Source: Candidatus Eisenbacteria bacterium (GTDB taxonomy: Bacteria; Eisenbacteria; RBG-16-71-46). From it: a DNA stretch of 47,928 nucleotides. Location of the stretch: positions 1-47,928 of the forward strand of contig DASTBI010000058.1 of NCBI GenBank assembly GCA_035712145.1. The letters run 5' to 3'. Positions 6,878 to 14,335 of the stretch are shown piece by piece (the stretch's first letter is position 1; the number at the start of each line of letters is the position of its first letter). Below the pieces are notes generated by a model. The model saw nothing but the letters and a program-made list of their open reading frames with translations. It made no database searches and was not told where the DNA came from. Position numbers and translations under genes: made by a program.

Positions 6878-8986
6878 TCAGTGGGAAGCTTCGAGCTTGC
6901 TCGCCGAGAGCCTGGCCAGTTGCGGCGAGAGCCGCAATGCCTCGCGGTACTCTGCCATCGCCTTCTCCATCCTGCCGGCCTTCTCATAGCCGGCAGCGAG
7001 CGCTTCCCGCGCCCGGTACGAGCGAGGCGACCGCTCGACCGCGAGCTCGAGCACTGTGATACCGGCGGCCGTCCGGCCCTCGTCGCCCATCAGCGTCTGT
7101 CCCACGGAGATCAGCCCAGCCTCGCTGATCACGAAGTCGGCGGGTCGAGCATGGGCGGCATCGGCCAGTCTCCGGTAGAGCCGCTTCAGCGAATCCGGTC
7201 CCACCCCTCCGCGTGCGGCGGCCAGGAGGCGGTTGGGGATGCTGACCGGATAGCGAAACGGCTCCTGCATCCATGCGTGGACGATCTTGCGGAACGGGAA
7301 TTCCTGGTCGCTGTCGTTGGCGAGCTGGACGATGACCAGGCGCGACGGCGGATGGACGTAGATGCGCTGCCCCCTCGAGCCGTCCGCGAAGAAGTCCCGC
7401 TCGGCATCCCAGTTCTGCAATGGGATCCACCAGTAGTGCTGGTGCTGCATCTGCCACCACGTGACGACTTCGGGCTCGGTGCGCGCGGTGTCTCGCGTCG
7501 TCGATGCGGCAACCCAGTCGTGAGGCACGATCTGGACCCCGTCCGCCTTGCCGCCATCCAGGTAGAGGCGCCCGAACTTCGCCAGGTCACGTGCGGTCGC
7601 ATTGAGTCCCGATGAGGCGCTTTCGCGACCATCCTTTCGATCGAGGTCCCAGCTCGCGTCGTGCTCGGCGCCGATCGGCTTCCAGATTCCCGCTTCGAGC
7701 TGCTCGGCGAGCGTCTTCCTGGTCGCGCTGGCGAGCGCCCATCCCAGCGCCTCGGTGTCGCTGTCCTTGTAGGCCCAGCGAACGCCCGGCGGGTCTTCGC
7801 GCTTCTGCCCGAGCAGCGCCTTGTCGCGGTTGGTGGCGTAGTAGAACTGCGCGTCGTCGGATCGGAGGTCGTGGAAAGCGCTGCCGTTGGTCCGCGTGTA
7901 CGCGATCCCGGACTGCATCCCCAACAGTTGCCGGAGCGTGACGCCGGCGTAGGCCGCATGGTTCGCGAGCTCGGGAACGTAGGCGGTCACCGAATCGTCG
8001 AGGCTGCGAATCGCGCCGCTCGCGATCGCGCGCCCGAGCAGCGCCGACGTGACCGACTTGGTCACGGAGAACGAAGACGACGTGGTGGAGGCGTCGTAGC
8101 CGTCGAGGTAGCGCTCGTAGAGGATCGTATCGTCCCGAACGATGATGAACGCGCGGGCCTCCCGCCGCTGCAGATACTCGGCGAGCGGTCGCATCTGCAT
8201 GTCGACGTCACGGACCGTCACGGTGTCGAAGTTCACGTGGCCCGGGGGTGCGATCACCCATCCGGCGGGCCGCTCCGGGCGGTGGACGATCCGCTGCGGA
8301 AAGATCTCGCGCGGCCGGTCCGCGGCCGGATCGCGATGGCGGAGAATGCGCATCGTCGTGCAGCCGTGGGTCAGGCAGGCCAGCAACGCGACGCCCACGA
8401 GCGACGCCAGGCGAGGGGCTCTCCGGGTCTTTCGAGCCCGGCGCGACTTCGCCTTCGGCATGAATGCCCTGAGCACGAGCCGCGACAGGGCCGCCCAGTC
8501 TCCGGCGGCGGAAGGCACGCGGCGCCGGCGCAGCAGGAAGCCGTGATAGGCGTAATAGAAGAGGTCCGCCAGGTCGCGACGTCCGGTGAGGCGGCGGAAG
8601 AGCTGCATCCGCTTCTGCTCGGCGAGCTGGGTGCGCTTCGCGACGTGGGCATCGAGAGCGGCCCACGAGAAGATCGCGGCATCCGAGGCGGACTCCCCTC
8701 GCTCACTCGAGAGATTCCTGCGCCCGAGCTCCTCCACGATCGCGGGAAGCGCGTCCAGCGGGCGGGCGCTCTTCAGGGCATCGGTCAGGATCTGGGCTTC
8801 GTCTTCCCATTCGCGAAGCAGGATCTCCATGAGCTCCCGGCGGTCCTTGAAGTGCCAGTAGAAGCTTCCCTTCGTCACGCCCAGCGTGCGCGCGAGCGCC
8901 TCGACGCGCACACCGTGCGGCCCGCGGTGGAGCAGAGCGAGCCGCGCGGCGCGTAGCCAGTCTTCTTTCGTTCGCGGGGTGGCCAT
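6878..8986 (-). CDS. TetR regulator fused in frame to a serine beta-lactamase-like lipoprotein
   Basis: A continuous 702-residue frame with three parts. Residues 1-175 form a full TetR-type regulator, with the helix-turn-helix in VEALARTLGVTKGSFYWHF and a complete ligand-domain length. Residues 176-205 are arginine-rich, then hydrophobic, and end in LLAC, a lipobox-like sequence. Then follows a class C beta-lactamase/NylB-like serine hydrolase (SVTK as SxxK, YKDSD, GSRGQRIYV), and last one or two TPR-like repeats. An in-frame ATG at 8461, preceded by CAGGGC, could start the lipoprotein alone. The gene may therefore yield a fusion, two proteins, or a membrane-tethered regulator. ATG 8986 was chosen over GTG 9010. 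Two palindromes lie at and just before the start. The substrate is unknown. Confidence 0.85.
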   Translation of the reverse strand: MATPRTKEDWLRAARLALLHRGPHGVRVEALARTLGVTKGSFYWHFKDRRELMEILLREWEDEAQILTDALKSARPLDALPAIVEELGRRNLSSERGESASDAAIFSWAALDAHVAKRTQLAEQKRMQLFRRLTGRRDLADLFYYAYHGFLLRRRRVPSAAGDWAALSRLVLRAFMPKAKSRRARKTRRAPRLASLVGVALLACLTHGCTTMRILRHRDPAADRPREIFPQRIVHRPERPAGWVIAPPGHVNFDTVTVRDVDMQMRPLAEYLQRREARAFIIVRDDTILYERYLDGYDASTTSSSFSVTKSVTSALLGRAIASGAIRSLDDSVTAYVPELANHAAYAGVTLRQLLGMQSGIAYTRTNGSAFHDLRSDDAQFYYATNRDKALLGQKREDPPGVRWAYKDSDTEALGWALASATRKTLAEQLEAGIWKPIGAEHDASWDLDRKDGRESASSGLNATARDLAKFGRLYLDGGKADGVQIVPHDWVAASTTRDTARTEPEVVTWWQMQHQHYWWIPLQNWDAERDFFADGSRGQRIYVHPPSRLVIVQLANDSDQEFPFRKIVHAWMQEPFRYPVSIPNRLLAAARGGVGPDSLKRLYRRLADAAHARPADFVISEAGLISVGQTLMGDEGRTAAGITVLELAVERSPRSYRAREALAAGYEKAGRMEKAMAEYREALRLSPQLARLSASKLEASH

Positions 8987-9000
8987 ACGGTTGCGTATGG
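8983..9000. promoter_or_regulatory. Palindromic operator 1 overlapping the TetR-fusion start
   Basis: ccatacggttgcgtatgg is a perfect inverted repeat (7-bp arms, 4-base centre). It covers the ATG at 8986 on the minus strand. Its sequence closely matches the second palindrome at 9026-9039, as expected for two binding sites of one TetR-family dimer. Confidence 0.68.
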
Positions 9001-9025
9001 TGACAGCCACCGCATGGGCTCGTCA

Positions 9026-9039
9026 ATACGGTGCCGTAT
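9026..9039. promoter_or_regulatory. Palindromic operator 2 upstream of the TetR-fusion gene
   Basis: atacggtgccgtat is a perfect 6-bp inverted repeat with a 2-base centre. Extended by flanks it reads aatacggtgccgtatgg, sharing ATACGG and CGTATGG with operator 1. The centres are 41 bp apart, about four helical turns, so two dimers would sit on the same face. It also lies in the divergent region shared with the amidohydrolase operon. Confidence 0.68.
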
Positions 9040-9204
9040 GGTTTCTCTCCGCGCTCGTCGCCCTCGCGGGCGATCCGCCCGGATTCCGGGCCGTCTGGCT
9101 TCCGGACTGGCCTTCGAGAACGATGGACCTCGGGCCTGGTGTCGCGTCTCTGCAGACCGCGCCTGACGGATGTGAACACCGACCGGTCCGAATCCGGTGG
9201 CGAT

Positions 9205-9465
9205 CGCTTGCCCTCGCTAAGTCGTTGCGATAGCGTGCGCGCAGTTTTGGCTCTCCTCGTCGGGCCGCATCGAATGTCCGAAACGGAGCTTGGGGGGTCT
9301 GCTTGTCAGGCACAGGCGCCACAAGGTCCACACCGCCTCTCGCTCACGCATCCCGCTCGGTGCGGGCCGTATGCACATTGGTGGGTCTCGCGATCGCCGC
9401 GCCTTCCCTGGCCGCCTCTCCAGGGAAAGCGTCGCGCTATGAGTTCAACGACGCCCATTTCCATC
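9205..9465 (+). repeat. Copy B of the duplicated promoter/signal-peptide segment
   Basis: This is the partner of 33-286 in the same orientation. Here the segment leads into an intact amidohydrolase gene, so this copy is likely the parental arrangement. The homology ends at the HFH codons (9450-9465), after which copy A has lost the gene. Confidence 0.88.
9208..9236 (+). promoter_or_regulatory. Candidate promoter of the amidohydrolase operon (copy B)
   Basis: TTGCCC (9208-9213), a 17-base spacer and TAGCGT (9231-9236). The duplicate at 36-64 keeps the same elements and spacing. It lies about 170 bp from TetR operator 2. Confidence 0.4.
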
Positions 9466-10451
9466 TGACGAACTACGTCCAGGAAGGCATCGACGTTCGC
9501 AAGTTCCTGGACATCATGGGCACTCGCGTCGGGCGCTCCACGCTGTTCGGAATTCCGCTCCAGCAGCAGTGGTCGTACCGGATCTCGGGCGACAGCGCGC
9601 CAACCTACTACCTGGATACCGATGCGCGGCTCTACTACTACTCGTTCACCGATGCCGCGATCGCGATGGCCTATCGGTCGCTCAGCCCCGCTCAGCAAGC
9701 CCGGCTCGACCCGATGATCACGGGCTTCAACCCCACCGACATGTATGCGGCCGACCACATCCGCCGCGTCCTCCTCACGTTTCCCGGCGTCTTCACCGGG
9801 ATCGGCGAGTTCACCATCCACAAGGAATTCGTCTCCTCGAAGATCGCGGGCGATGTCGCGAGCCTGACCGACCCGGCGCTCGACCGGATCCTGGACTTCG
9901 CCTCCGAGGTCGGTATGGTGGTGATCCTTCACAACGACGTGGACCGGCCATTCCCGAAGAAGGGCGCGCCGCCGACTTTCCTCGCCCAGCTCCGGCAGGT
10001 ATTCGCCAAGCACCCGAACAGCCTGGTCATCTGGGCACACACCGGGCTCGGCCGGATCATCCAGCCGGTCGAGGACCACGTCGGGATGATCGAGAGCCTG
10101 CTGCAGGATCCGGCCTACAAGAATCTCTCGTTCGACATCTCCTGGGACGAAGTCGCCAAGTACGCAGTCTCGAGTCCCGAAGCCACGCGCAAGACCGCGG
10201 CGCTGTTCAACAAGTACCCGGATCGCTTCCTGTTCGGGACGGACACGGTCGCGCCCGCGGGTCCCAAGCCGTACTACGCCGTGTTCGAGATGTGGAAGCC
10301 GGTCTTCGACCTGGTGGCCAAGGAATCCAGGGACAAGATCCTGAAGGGGAACTACGAGCGGATATTCGATCAGGGTCGCAAGAATGTCCGCGCATGGGAA
10401 CGGGCCCAGATCGCAGCGCTAAAGCAGCGCACCGAGCAGGCCCGCAAGTGA
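9303..10451 (+). CDS. Exported metal-dependent amidohydrolase (amidohydrolase_2-like TIM barrel)
   Basis: 382 residues from TTG 9303. It has the metal-site elements of an amidohydrolase barrel in order: DAHFH (His52, His54), GIGEFTIHKE, VVILHNDVD, IWAHTGLG and FLFGTDT with the final Asp. Related enzymes hydrolyse amides, lactones or decarboxylate aromatic acids. An N-terminal hydrophobic run ending PSLAA/SPG is a signal peptide. TTG 9303 is preceded by GGGGGT; an alternative GTG 9360 gives a tidier 363-residue precursor and fits the duplicated copy equally well. The stop overlaps a potential ATG of the porin gene at 10451, so the genes are an operon. The substrate is unknown; location beside glutaminase and dicarboxylate-type porins suggests a small amide or amino-acid derivative. 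Confidence 0.86.
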   Translation: MSGTGATRSTPPLAHASRSVRAVCTLVGLAIAAPSLAASPGKASRYEFNDAHFHLTNYVQEGIDVRKFLDIMGTRVGRSTLFGIPLQQQWSYRISGDSAPTYYLDTDARLYYYSFTDAAIAMAYRSLSPAQQARLDPMITGFNPTDMYAADHIRRVLLTFPGVFTGIGEFTIHKEFVSSKIAGDVASLTDPALDRILDFASEVGMVVILHNDVDRPFPKKGAPPTFLAQLRQVFAKHPNSLVIWAHTGLGRIIQPVEDHVGMIESLLQDPAYKNLSFDISWDEVAKYAVSSPEATRKTAALFNKYPDRFLFGTDTVAPAGPKPYYAVFEMWKPVFDLVAKESRDKILKGNYERIFDQGRKNVRAWERAQIAALKQRTEQARK

Positions 10452-10462
10452 TGAGGGGCGCA

Positions 10463-11665
10463 ATGAAGAGAGCGTTGCAGCCGTTGCTGATGGCAGCCTT
10501 GGTCGGCGGATGGGTCCTTTCGACTCATGCCGCGGCGCAGGCCCAGACGACCTTCGACGTCTATGGCTTCGTCATGACGGACATCGGCTTCAATGACATC
10601 GGCGTCGACCCCGAGTGGTTCGACGTCCAGCGGCCTACCAAGCTTCCGTCGTTCGAGGACGAGTTCGGCGACGAGGGCAGCGCGTTCTTCAGCGTCCGGC
10701 AGACGCGCTTCGGAGTGAAGACCACGACCCCGACCGATATGGGCGACCTGAAGACCCAATTCGAATGGGAACTCTTCGGGACGGGCGTCGATGCAGGCCA
10801 GACCACGCTCCGCCTGCGCCATGCCTACGGCGAGCTCGGGAAGTTCGGAGCAGGGCAGACCTGGAGCCCGTTCATGGACATCGACGTGTTCCCCAACACG
10901 GTCGAGTACTGGGGTCCGAACGGCATGGTCTTCTTCCGCAACGTGCAGTTCCGGTGGATGCCGATCCAGGGCGAGACCCGGATGACGATCGCGCTCGAGC
11001 GCCCGGGCGCCAGTGGTGATCAGGGCGTCTACGCGGACAAGATCGACTTCGCCGGCATCACCCCTCGCTTCCCGCTCCCTGATCTCTCTGCGGAGTTCCG
11101 CAAGGCCTTCAGCAGGGGTTACGTGGAGCTTTCGGGGATCGTTCGCAAGATCGAGTGGGAGGACCTGTCGGGCGGGCCGCTGGACCTGTCCGGCGACGTC
11201 ACCGGATGGGGTGTTCACGTCAGCTCGAATCTCAAGATCCGGCCGGAAGACGTGCTGCGTCTGTCCTTCGTGTACGGCGAGGGCATCGAGAACTACATGA
11301 ACGATGCGCCGGTCGATGTCGGCACCGAGCCGAATCCGGGCGACCCCATCACCCCGATCGTGGGCGTGGCGCTTCCGGTGACGGGAGTGGTCGCGTTCCT
11401 CGACCACAACTGGAATAGCCAGTGGGCGACTTCGGTCGGCTACTCGATGGTGGAGATCGACAACTCCGAAGGCCAAGCCCCCGACGCGTTCAAGAAGGGG
11501 CAGTACATGCTGGCCAATCTGATGTTCATGCCGGTCAGCAGCGTGATGATGGGCGTGGAAGGCGGATGGATCCACCGCGAGAACAACTCGGATGGGTTCG
11601 ACGTGGACCAGTACCACGTCCAGGCGTCCTTCAAGTACAGCTTCGCCACCACGCTGGGGCGGTAG
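10463..11665 (+). CDS. DcaP-like outer-membrane porin, first copy
   Basis: A 400-residue porin with a signal peptide (MKRALQPLL, hydrophobic run, HAAAQAQ). The mature part starts with a short strand, then shows the DcaP hallmark series: RQTRFGVKTTTPTDMGDLK, FEWELFG, LRLRHAYGELG, GQTWSPFMDIDVFPNTVEY and QFRWMP. DcaP channels are trimeric and prefer dicarboxylic acids, a good fit to aspartate, glutamate or fumarate next to asparaginase, aspartase and glutaminase. The N-terminal coiled coil of some DcaP proteins is absent here but present in the copy at 14332. ATG 10463 is preceded by GAGGGG; another ATG at 10451 overlaps the upstream stop. Family assignment is by recalled motif pattern. Confidence 0.86.
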   Translation: MKRALQPLLMAALVGGWVLSTHAAAQAQTTFDVYGFVMTDIGFNDIGVDPEWFDVQRPTKLPSFEDEFGDEGSAFFSVRQTRFGVKTTTPTDMGDLKTQFEWELFGTGVDAGQTTLRLRHAYGELGKFGAGQTWSPFMDIDVFPNTVEYWGPNGMVFFRNVQFRWMPIQGETRMTIALERPGASGDQGVYADKIDFAGITPRFPLPDLSAEFRKAFSRGYVELSGIVRKIEWEDLSGGPLDLSGDVTGWGVHVSSNLKIRPEDVLRLSFVYGEGIENYMNDAPVDVGTEPNPGDPITPIVGVALPVTGVVAFLDHNWNSQWATSVGYSMVEIDNSEGQAPDAFKKGQYMLANLMFMPVSSVMMGVEGGWIHRENNSDGFDVDQYHVQASFKYSFATTLGR

Positions 11666-11762
11666 CGAACTGGGTTGAGCATCTGAAGGTCGCGTGATCG
11701 TGCCAGGCGGAGCGGCGCCCCCGCTGGCTTTGGGAGTGAGGCGTCATGGTTGGAGGTGCAGC

Positions 11763-12827
11763 ATGAGACGACAAGATGGCATCGGCACGATCGCGCGGCC
11801 CTGGATGCGGTGGATCGCTTTGGCGGCGATGGCTGGCACGCTGGCGAGCGTGCCGGCCTTCGCGCAGAAGAAGTCCTCGTCGGCGTATCAGAACGCGCTC
11901 AACGCAGCCCACGCCAAGTTCAAGAACCTGCAGGAAGGCAAGAACGCGGACTACATCCCCGCCCTCGCGGAGGTCGATCCGAACATCTTCGGGATCGCCT
12001 TGGTGACCACGGACGGGAAGGTCTACACCACCGGCGACATCGCTTCGGAGGTTTCGATCCAGTCGATCTCCAAAGTCTTCACGATGGCGCTGGTGATGGA
12101 GGAACAAGGCGCCGACGCGATCGCCAACAACATGGGGGTCGACGCCACCGGGCAGGTTTTCAATTCGATCGTGGCGGTGGAGCAGTACAGGGGCTCCGAG
12201 ATGAACGCCATGGTGAACCCCGGTGCGATCACCGCGACCAGCATGGTGAAGGGATCCTCGCGCGACGAGATCTGGAACAAGATCCTCAGCTTCTATGGCG
12301 ACTTCGCCGGCCGGAAGCTGGCGGTGAACCAGCCGGTATTCAAGTCCGAGGCCGAGACCAACCAGCGCAACCAGGCGATTTCGATGCTCATGTACGCCTA
12401 TGGGCACATCAAGGACAACCCGCTCCAGGCCTGTGACATCTACACCGAACAGTGCGCGGTCAACGTCAACGCCAAGGACCTGGCGATGATGGCGGCGACG
12501 CTGGCCAATGGCGGCAAGAATCCGGTGACCAAGAAGCAGTGCATGAACGCGGGGAACGTCCCCAAGGTGCTGGCGGTCATGGCGACGGCGGGTCTCTACG
12601 ACGATTCCGGCAAGTGGCTCTTCACCACCGGGCTGCCGGCCAAGAGCGGCGTGGGCGGCGGGATTCTGGCGGTGTCGCCGGGCAAGTTCGGCGTGGCCGT
12701 GATCTCTCCCCCGCTGGATGCGGCGGGCAACAGCGTCAAGGCGCAGAAGGCGATCGCGGAGATCTCGAACGCCGTGGGCGGCAATCCGTACGCATCCGGA
12801 GCGAAGAACCTGACGGCGTCCAAGTAG
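11763..12827 (+). CDS. glsA: Glutaminase A with an N-terminal signal peptide
   Basis: Hydrolyses L-glutamine to L-glutamate and ammonia. The 354-residue product has the serine-dependent glutaminase fold: SISK with catalytic Ser101 and Lys104, AETNQRNQAI, MLMYAYG and the KSGVGGGI loop near the C terminus. It is about 45 residues longer than usual cytoplasmic GlsA at the N terminus, and the extra part is a clear signal peptide (WMRWIALAAMAG, ending VPAFA/Q near residue 34). Export is therefore predicted. The start is ATG 11763 with GGAGG upstream; the frame is open to 11694 but without support. It is the third gene of the amidohydrolase-porin unit and is followed by a terminator. Together with ansB and aspA it completes a periplasmic amide/amino-acid deamination set. 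Confidence 0.94.
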   Translation: MRRQDGIGTIARPWMRWIALAAMAGTLASVPAFAQKKSSSAYQNALNAAHAKFKNLQEGKNADYIPALAEVDPNIFGIALVTTDGKVYTTGDIASEVSIQSISKVFTMALVMEEQGADAIANNMGVDATGQVFNSIVAVEQYRGSEMNAMVNPGAITATSMVKGSSRDEIWNKILSFYGDFAGRKLAVNQPVFKSEAETNQRNQAISMLMYAYGHIKDNPLQACDIYTEQCAVNVNAKDLAMMAATLANGGKNPVTKKQCMNAGNVPKVLAVMATAGLYDDSGKWLFTTGLPAKSGVGGGILAVSPGKFGVAVISPPLDAAGNSVKAQKAIAEISNAVGGNPYASGAKNLTASK

Positions 12828-12877
12828 CTGCAGAAAGATCGGGCTTCACACCCGAACCCCAATGACCTGTGTTCGCT

Positions 12878-12920
12878 CCGCCGGAGGATGATCCTCGGAT
12901 CCAGCCTCCGGCGGTTCTTT
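12878..12920 (+). terminator. Rho-independent-type terminator after glsA
   Basis: A perfect 10-bp stem (ccgccggagg with cctccggcgg) followed directly by TTCTTT. It lies 50 bases after the glutaminase stop and separates this unit from the next porin pair. Confidence 0.75.
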
Positions 12921-13000
12921 GTGATCGCGATTCGGTGAATTGGCCAACGATTGCGAGCGACTTCTGAATTCGGCTCCCGCCACTCTCGGAGGATCCATCG

Positions 13001-14335
13001 ATGAAGGGCCTGCATTCTGTCAGTCCCTGGATATGCGTTGCCGCGCTGATCCTGATCACGGGCGCTCTCGTCCCCCACTCCGCCCGTGCCCAGGACGAGG
13101 CGGGGACTCCGCCCGACACGAGCGGTCTCGTGAAGGCCGACACGTACGCGAACATGACTGCGGGTGAGTTCACCCCCGCCCAGGGATTCGACATCATCAG
13201 GACGAGACGCGGCAGCCTGAACATCAGTGCCTACGGGCTGTTCCGGTATCTCGGTCAGTTCCCGGCGAATCAGACGTTCACCGATCACCTCGGCCGCACA
13301 CGCCTGGTCACGACGAAGAACGACATCAACTGGCACCGAACGTTCGTGTGGGTCACTGGGTTCCTGGGTGATCCGAAGTTCCTCTACAACATCTCCATCT
13401 GGTCGCTGGCTTCCACCGAGCAGACGCTGCTGTTCGGCAATCTCCAGTACCGATGGTCGAAGCCGCTCGTGTTCGGAGTCGGCCTGGGCCCGAACAACAC
13501 CAACCGCTCGCTCCAGGGCTCATGGCCGTTTTGGGCGGGGAGCGATCGGCAGATGACCGAGGAAGCCTTGCGAGGCGGGTTCTCGTCCGCGGCCTGGGTC
13601 TCGGGCCAGCCGATCAATCGCATGTGGTACAAAGTGTCGATCAACCGAAGCCTCAGTCAGCTGGGCATCACCGCGGCCCAGGACAACCGCGACTTCGCGT
13701 ACAGCGGCAGCGTCGTGTGGATGCCGACGACGGGAGAGTTCGGCCCACGCGGGGGGCTCGGAGACCTCGAGTACCACGAAGATCTGGCGACCCGCTTTGG
13801 CGCTTCCGCGTGCACCGCCCGGGAAGGCCGTTACGCCCCGAACGATCAGGCGCCCAGGCACTCGCAAATCAGGATGTCCGACGGTGTCAATCCGTTCGAA
13901 ACCGGTGCGCTCGCAGACACCGTGACGGTCGAGAAACTCACCTACCAGAACCTGTCTCTGGACGCCGGATTCAAGTACCGGGGGTTCTCGTTCCAGGGCG
14001 AGTACACCATGCGCAAGCTCTCGGACTTCAGCGCGACGAGCCCGGTGCCCGTGAGCTCACTATTCGACCACGGATTCTTCATGCAGGCCATGCACATGGT
14101 CGTTCCCAAGCGTCTTGGCGTGTATGCGGCGACGTCGTACATCATGGACGACTTCAAACGATATCCGTGGGAAGTGGCGGCCGGTGCCAGCTACTACCCG
14201 TTTGGCAGTCGCAGTTGGCGGCTGAACCTGCACCTGATTCACGTCGAGAAGTCCCCGGCCGGCTCCAGCTTCGGCTACTACGTGCCGGGTCAGACCGGCA
14301 ACATCATCTCGATCGGGACGGACATCCTGCTGTGA
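13001..14335 (+). CDS. Outer-membrane porin, O/P-like
   Basis: A 444-residue exported barrel with a signal peptide (hydrophobic run ending HSARAQ) and amphipathic strands throughout: LNISAYGLFRYLGQ, FVWVTGFLGDPKFLYNISIW, KPLVFGVGLGPN, FSFQGEYTMRKL, NLHLIHVEKS. The overall order resembles phosphate-selective O/P-type porins, though similarity to the 3237 porin is only structural to my eye. ATG 13001 is well placed behind GGAGGA. Its stop overlaps the GTG start of the following DcaP-like porin by four bases (GTGA), so the two are translationally coupled. It has its own promoter region, since a terminator precedes it. Confidence 0.78.
   Translation: MKGLHSVSPWICVAALILITGALVPHSARAQDEAGTPPDTSGLVKADTYANMTAGEFTPAQGFDIIRTRRGSLNISAYGLFRYLGQFPANQTFTDHLGRTRLVTTKNDINWHRTFVWVTGFLGDPKFLYNISIWSLASTEQTLLFGNLQYRWSKPLVFGVGLGPNNTNRSLQGSWPFWAGSDRQMTEEALRGGFSSAAWVSGQPINRMWYKVSINRSLSQLGITAAQDNRDFAYSGSVVWMPTTGEFGPRGGLGDLEYHEDLATRFGASACTAREGRYAPNDQAPRHSQIRMSDGVNPFETGALADTVTVEKLTYQNLSLDAGFKYRGFSFQGEYTMRKLSDFSATSPVPVSSLFDHGFFMQAMHMVVPKRLGVYAATSYIMDDFKRYPWEVAAGASYYPFGSRSWRLNLHLIHVEKSPAGSSFGYYVPGQTGNIISIGTDILL

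Noticed and set aside
7661-8956. A 431-codon plus-strand frame opposite the TetR fusion
   Set aside because: No recognisable domain; the minus strand has clear HTH and SxxK motifs.
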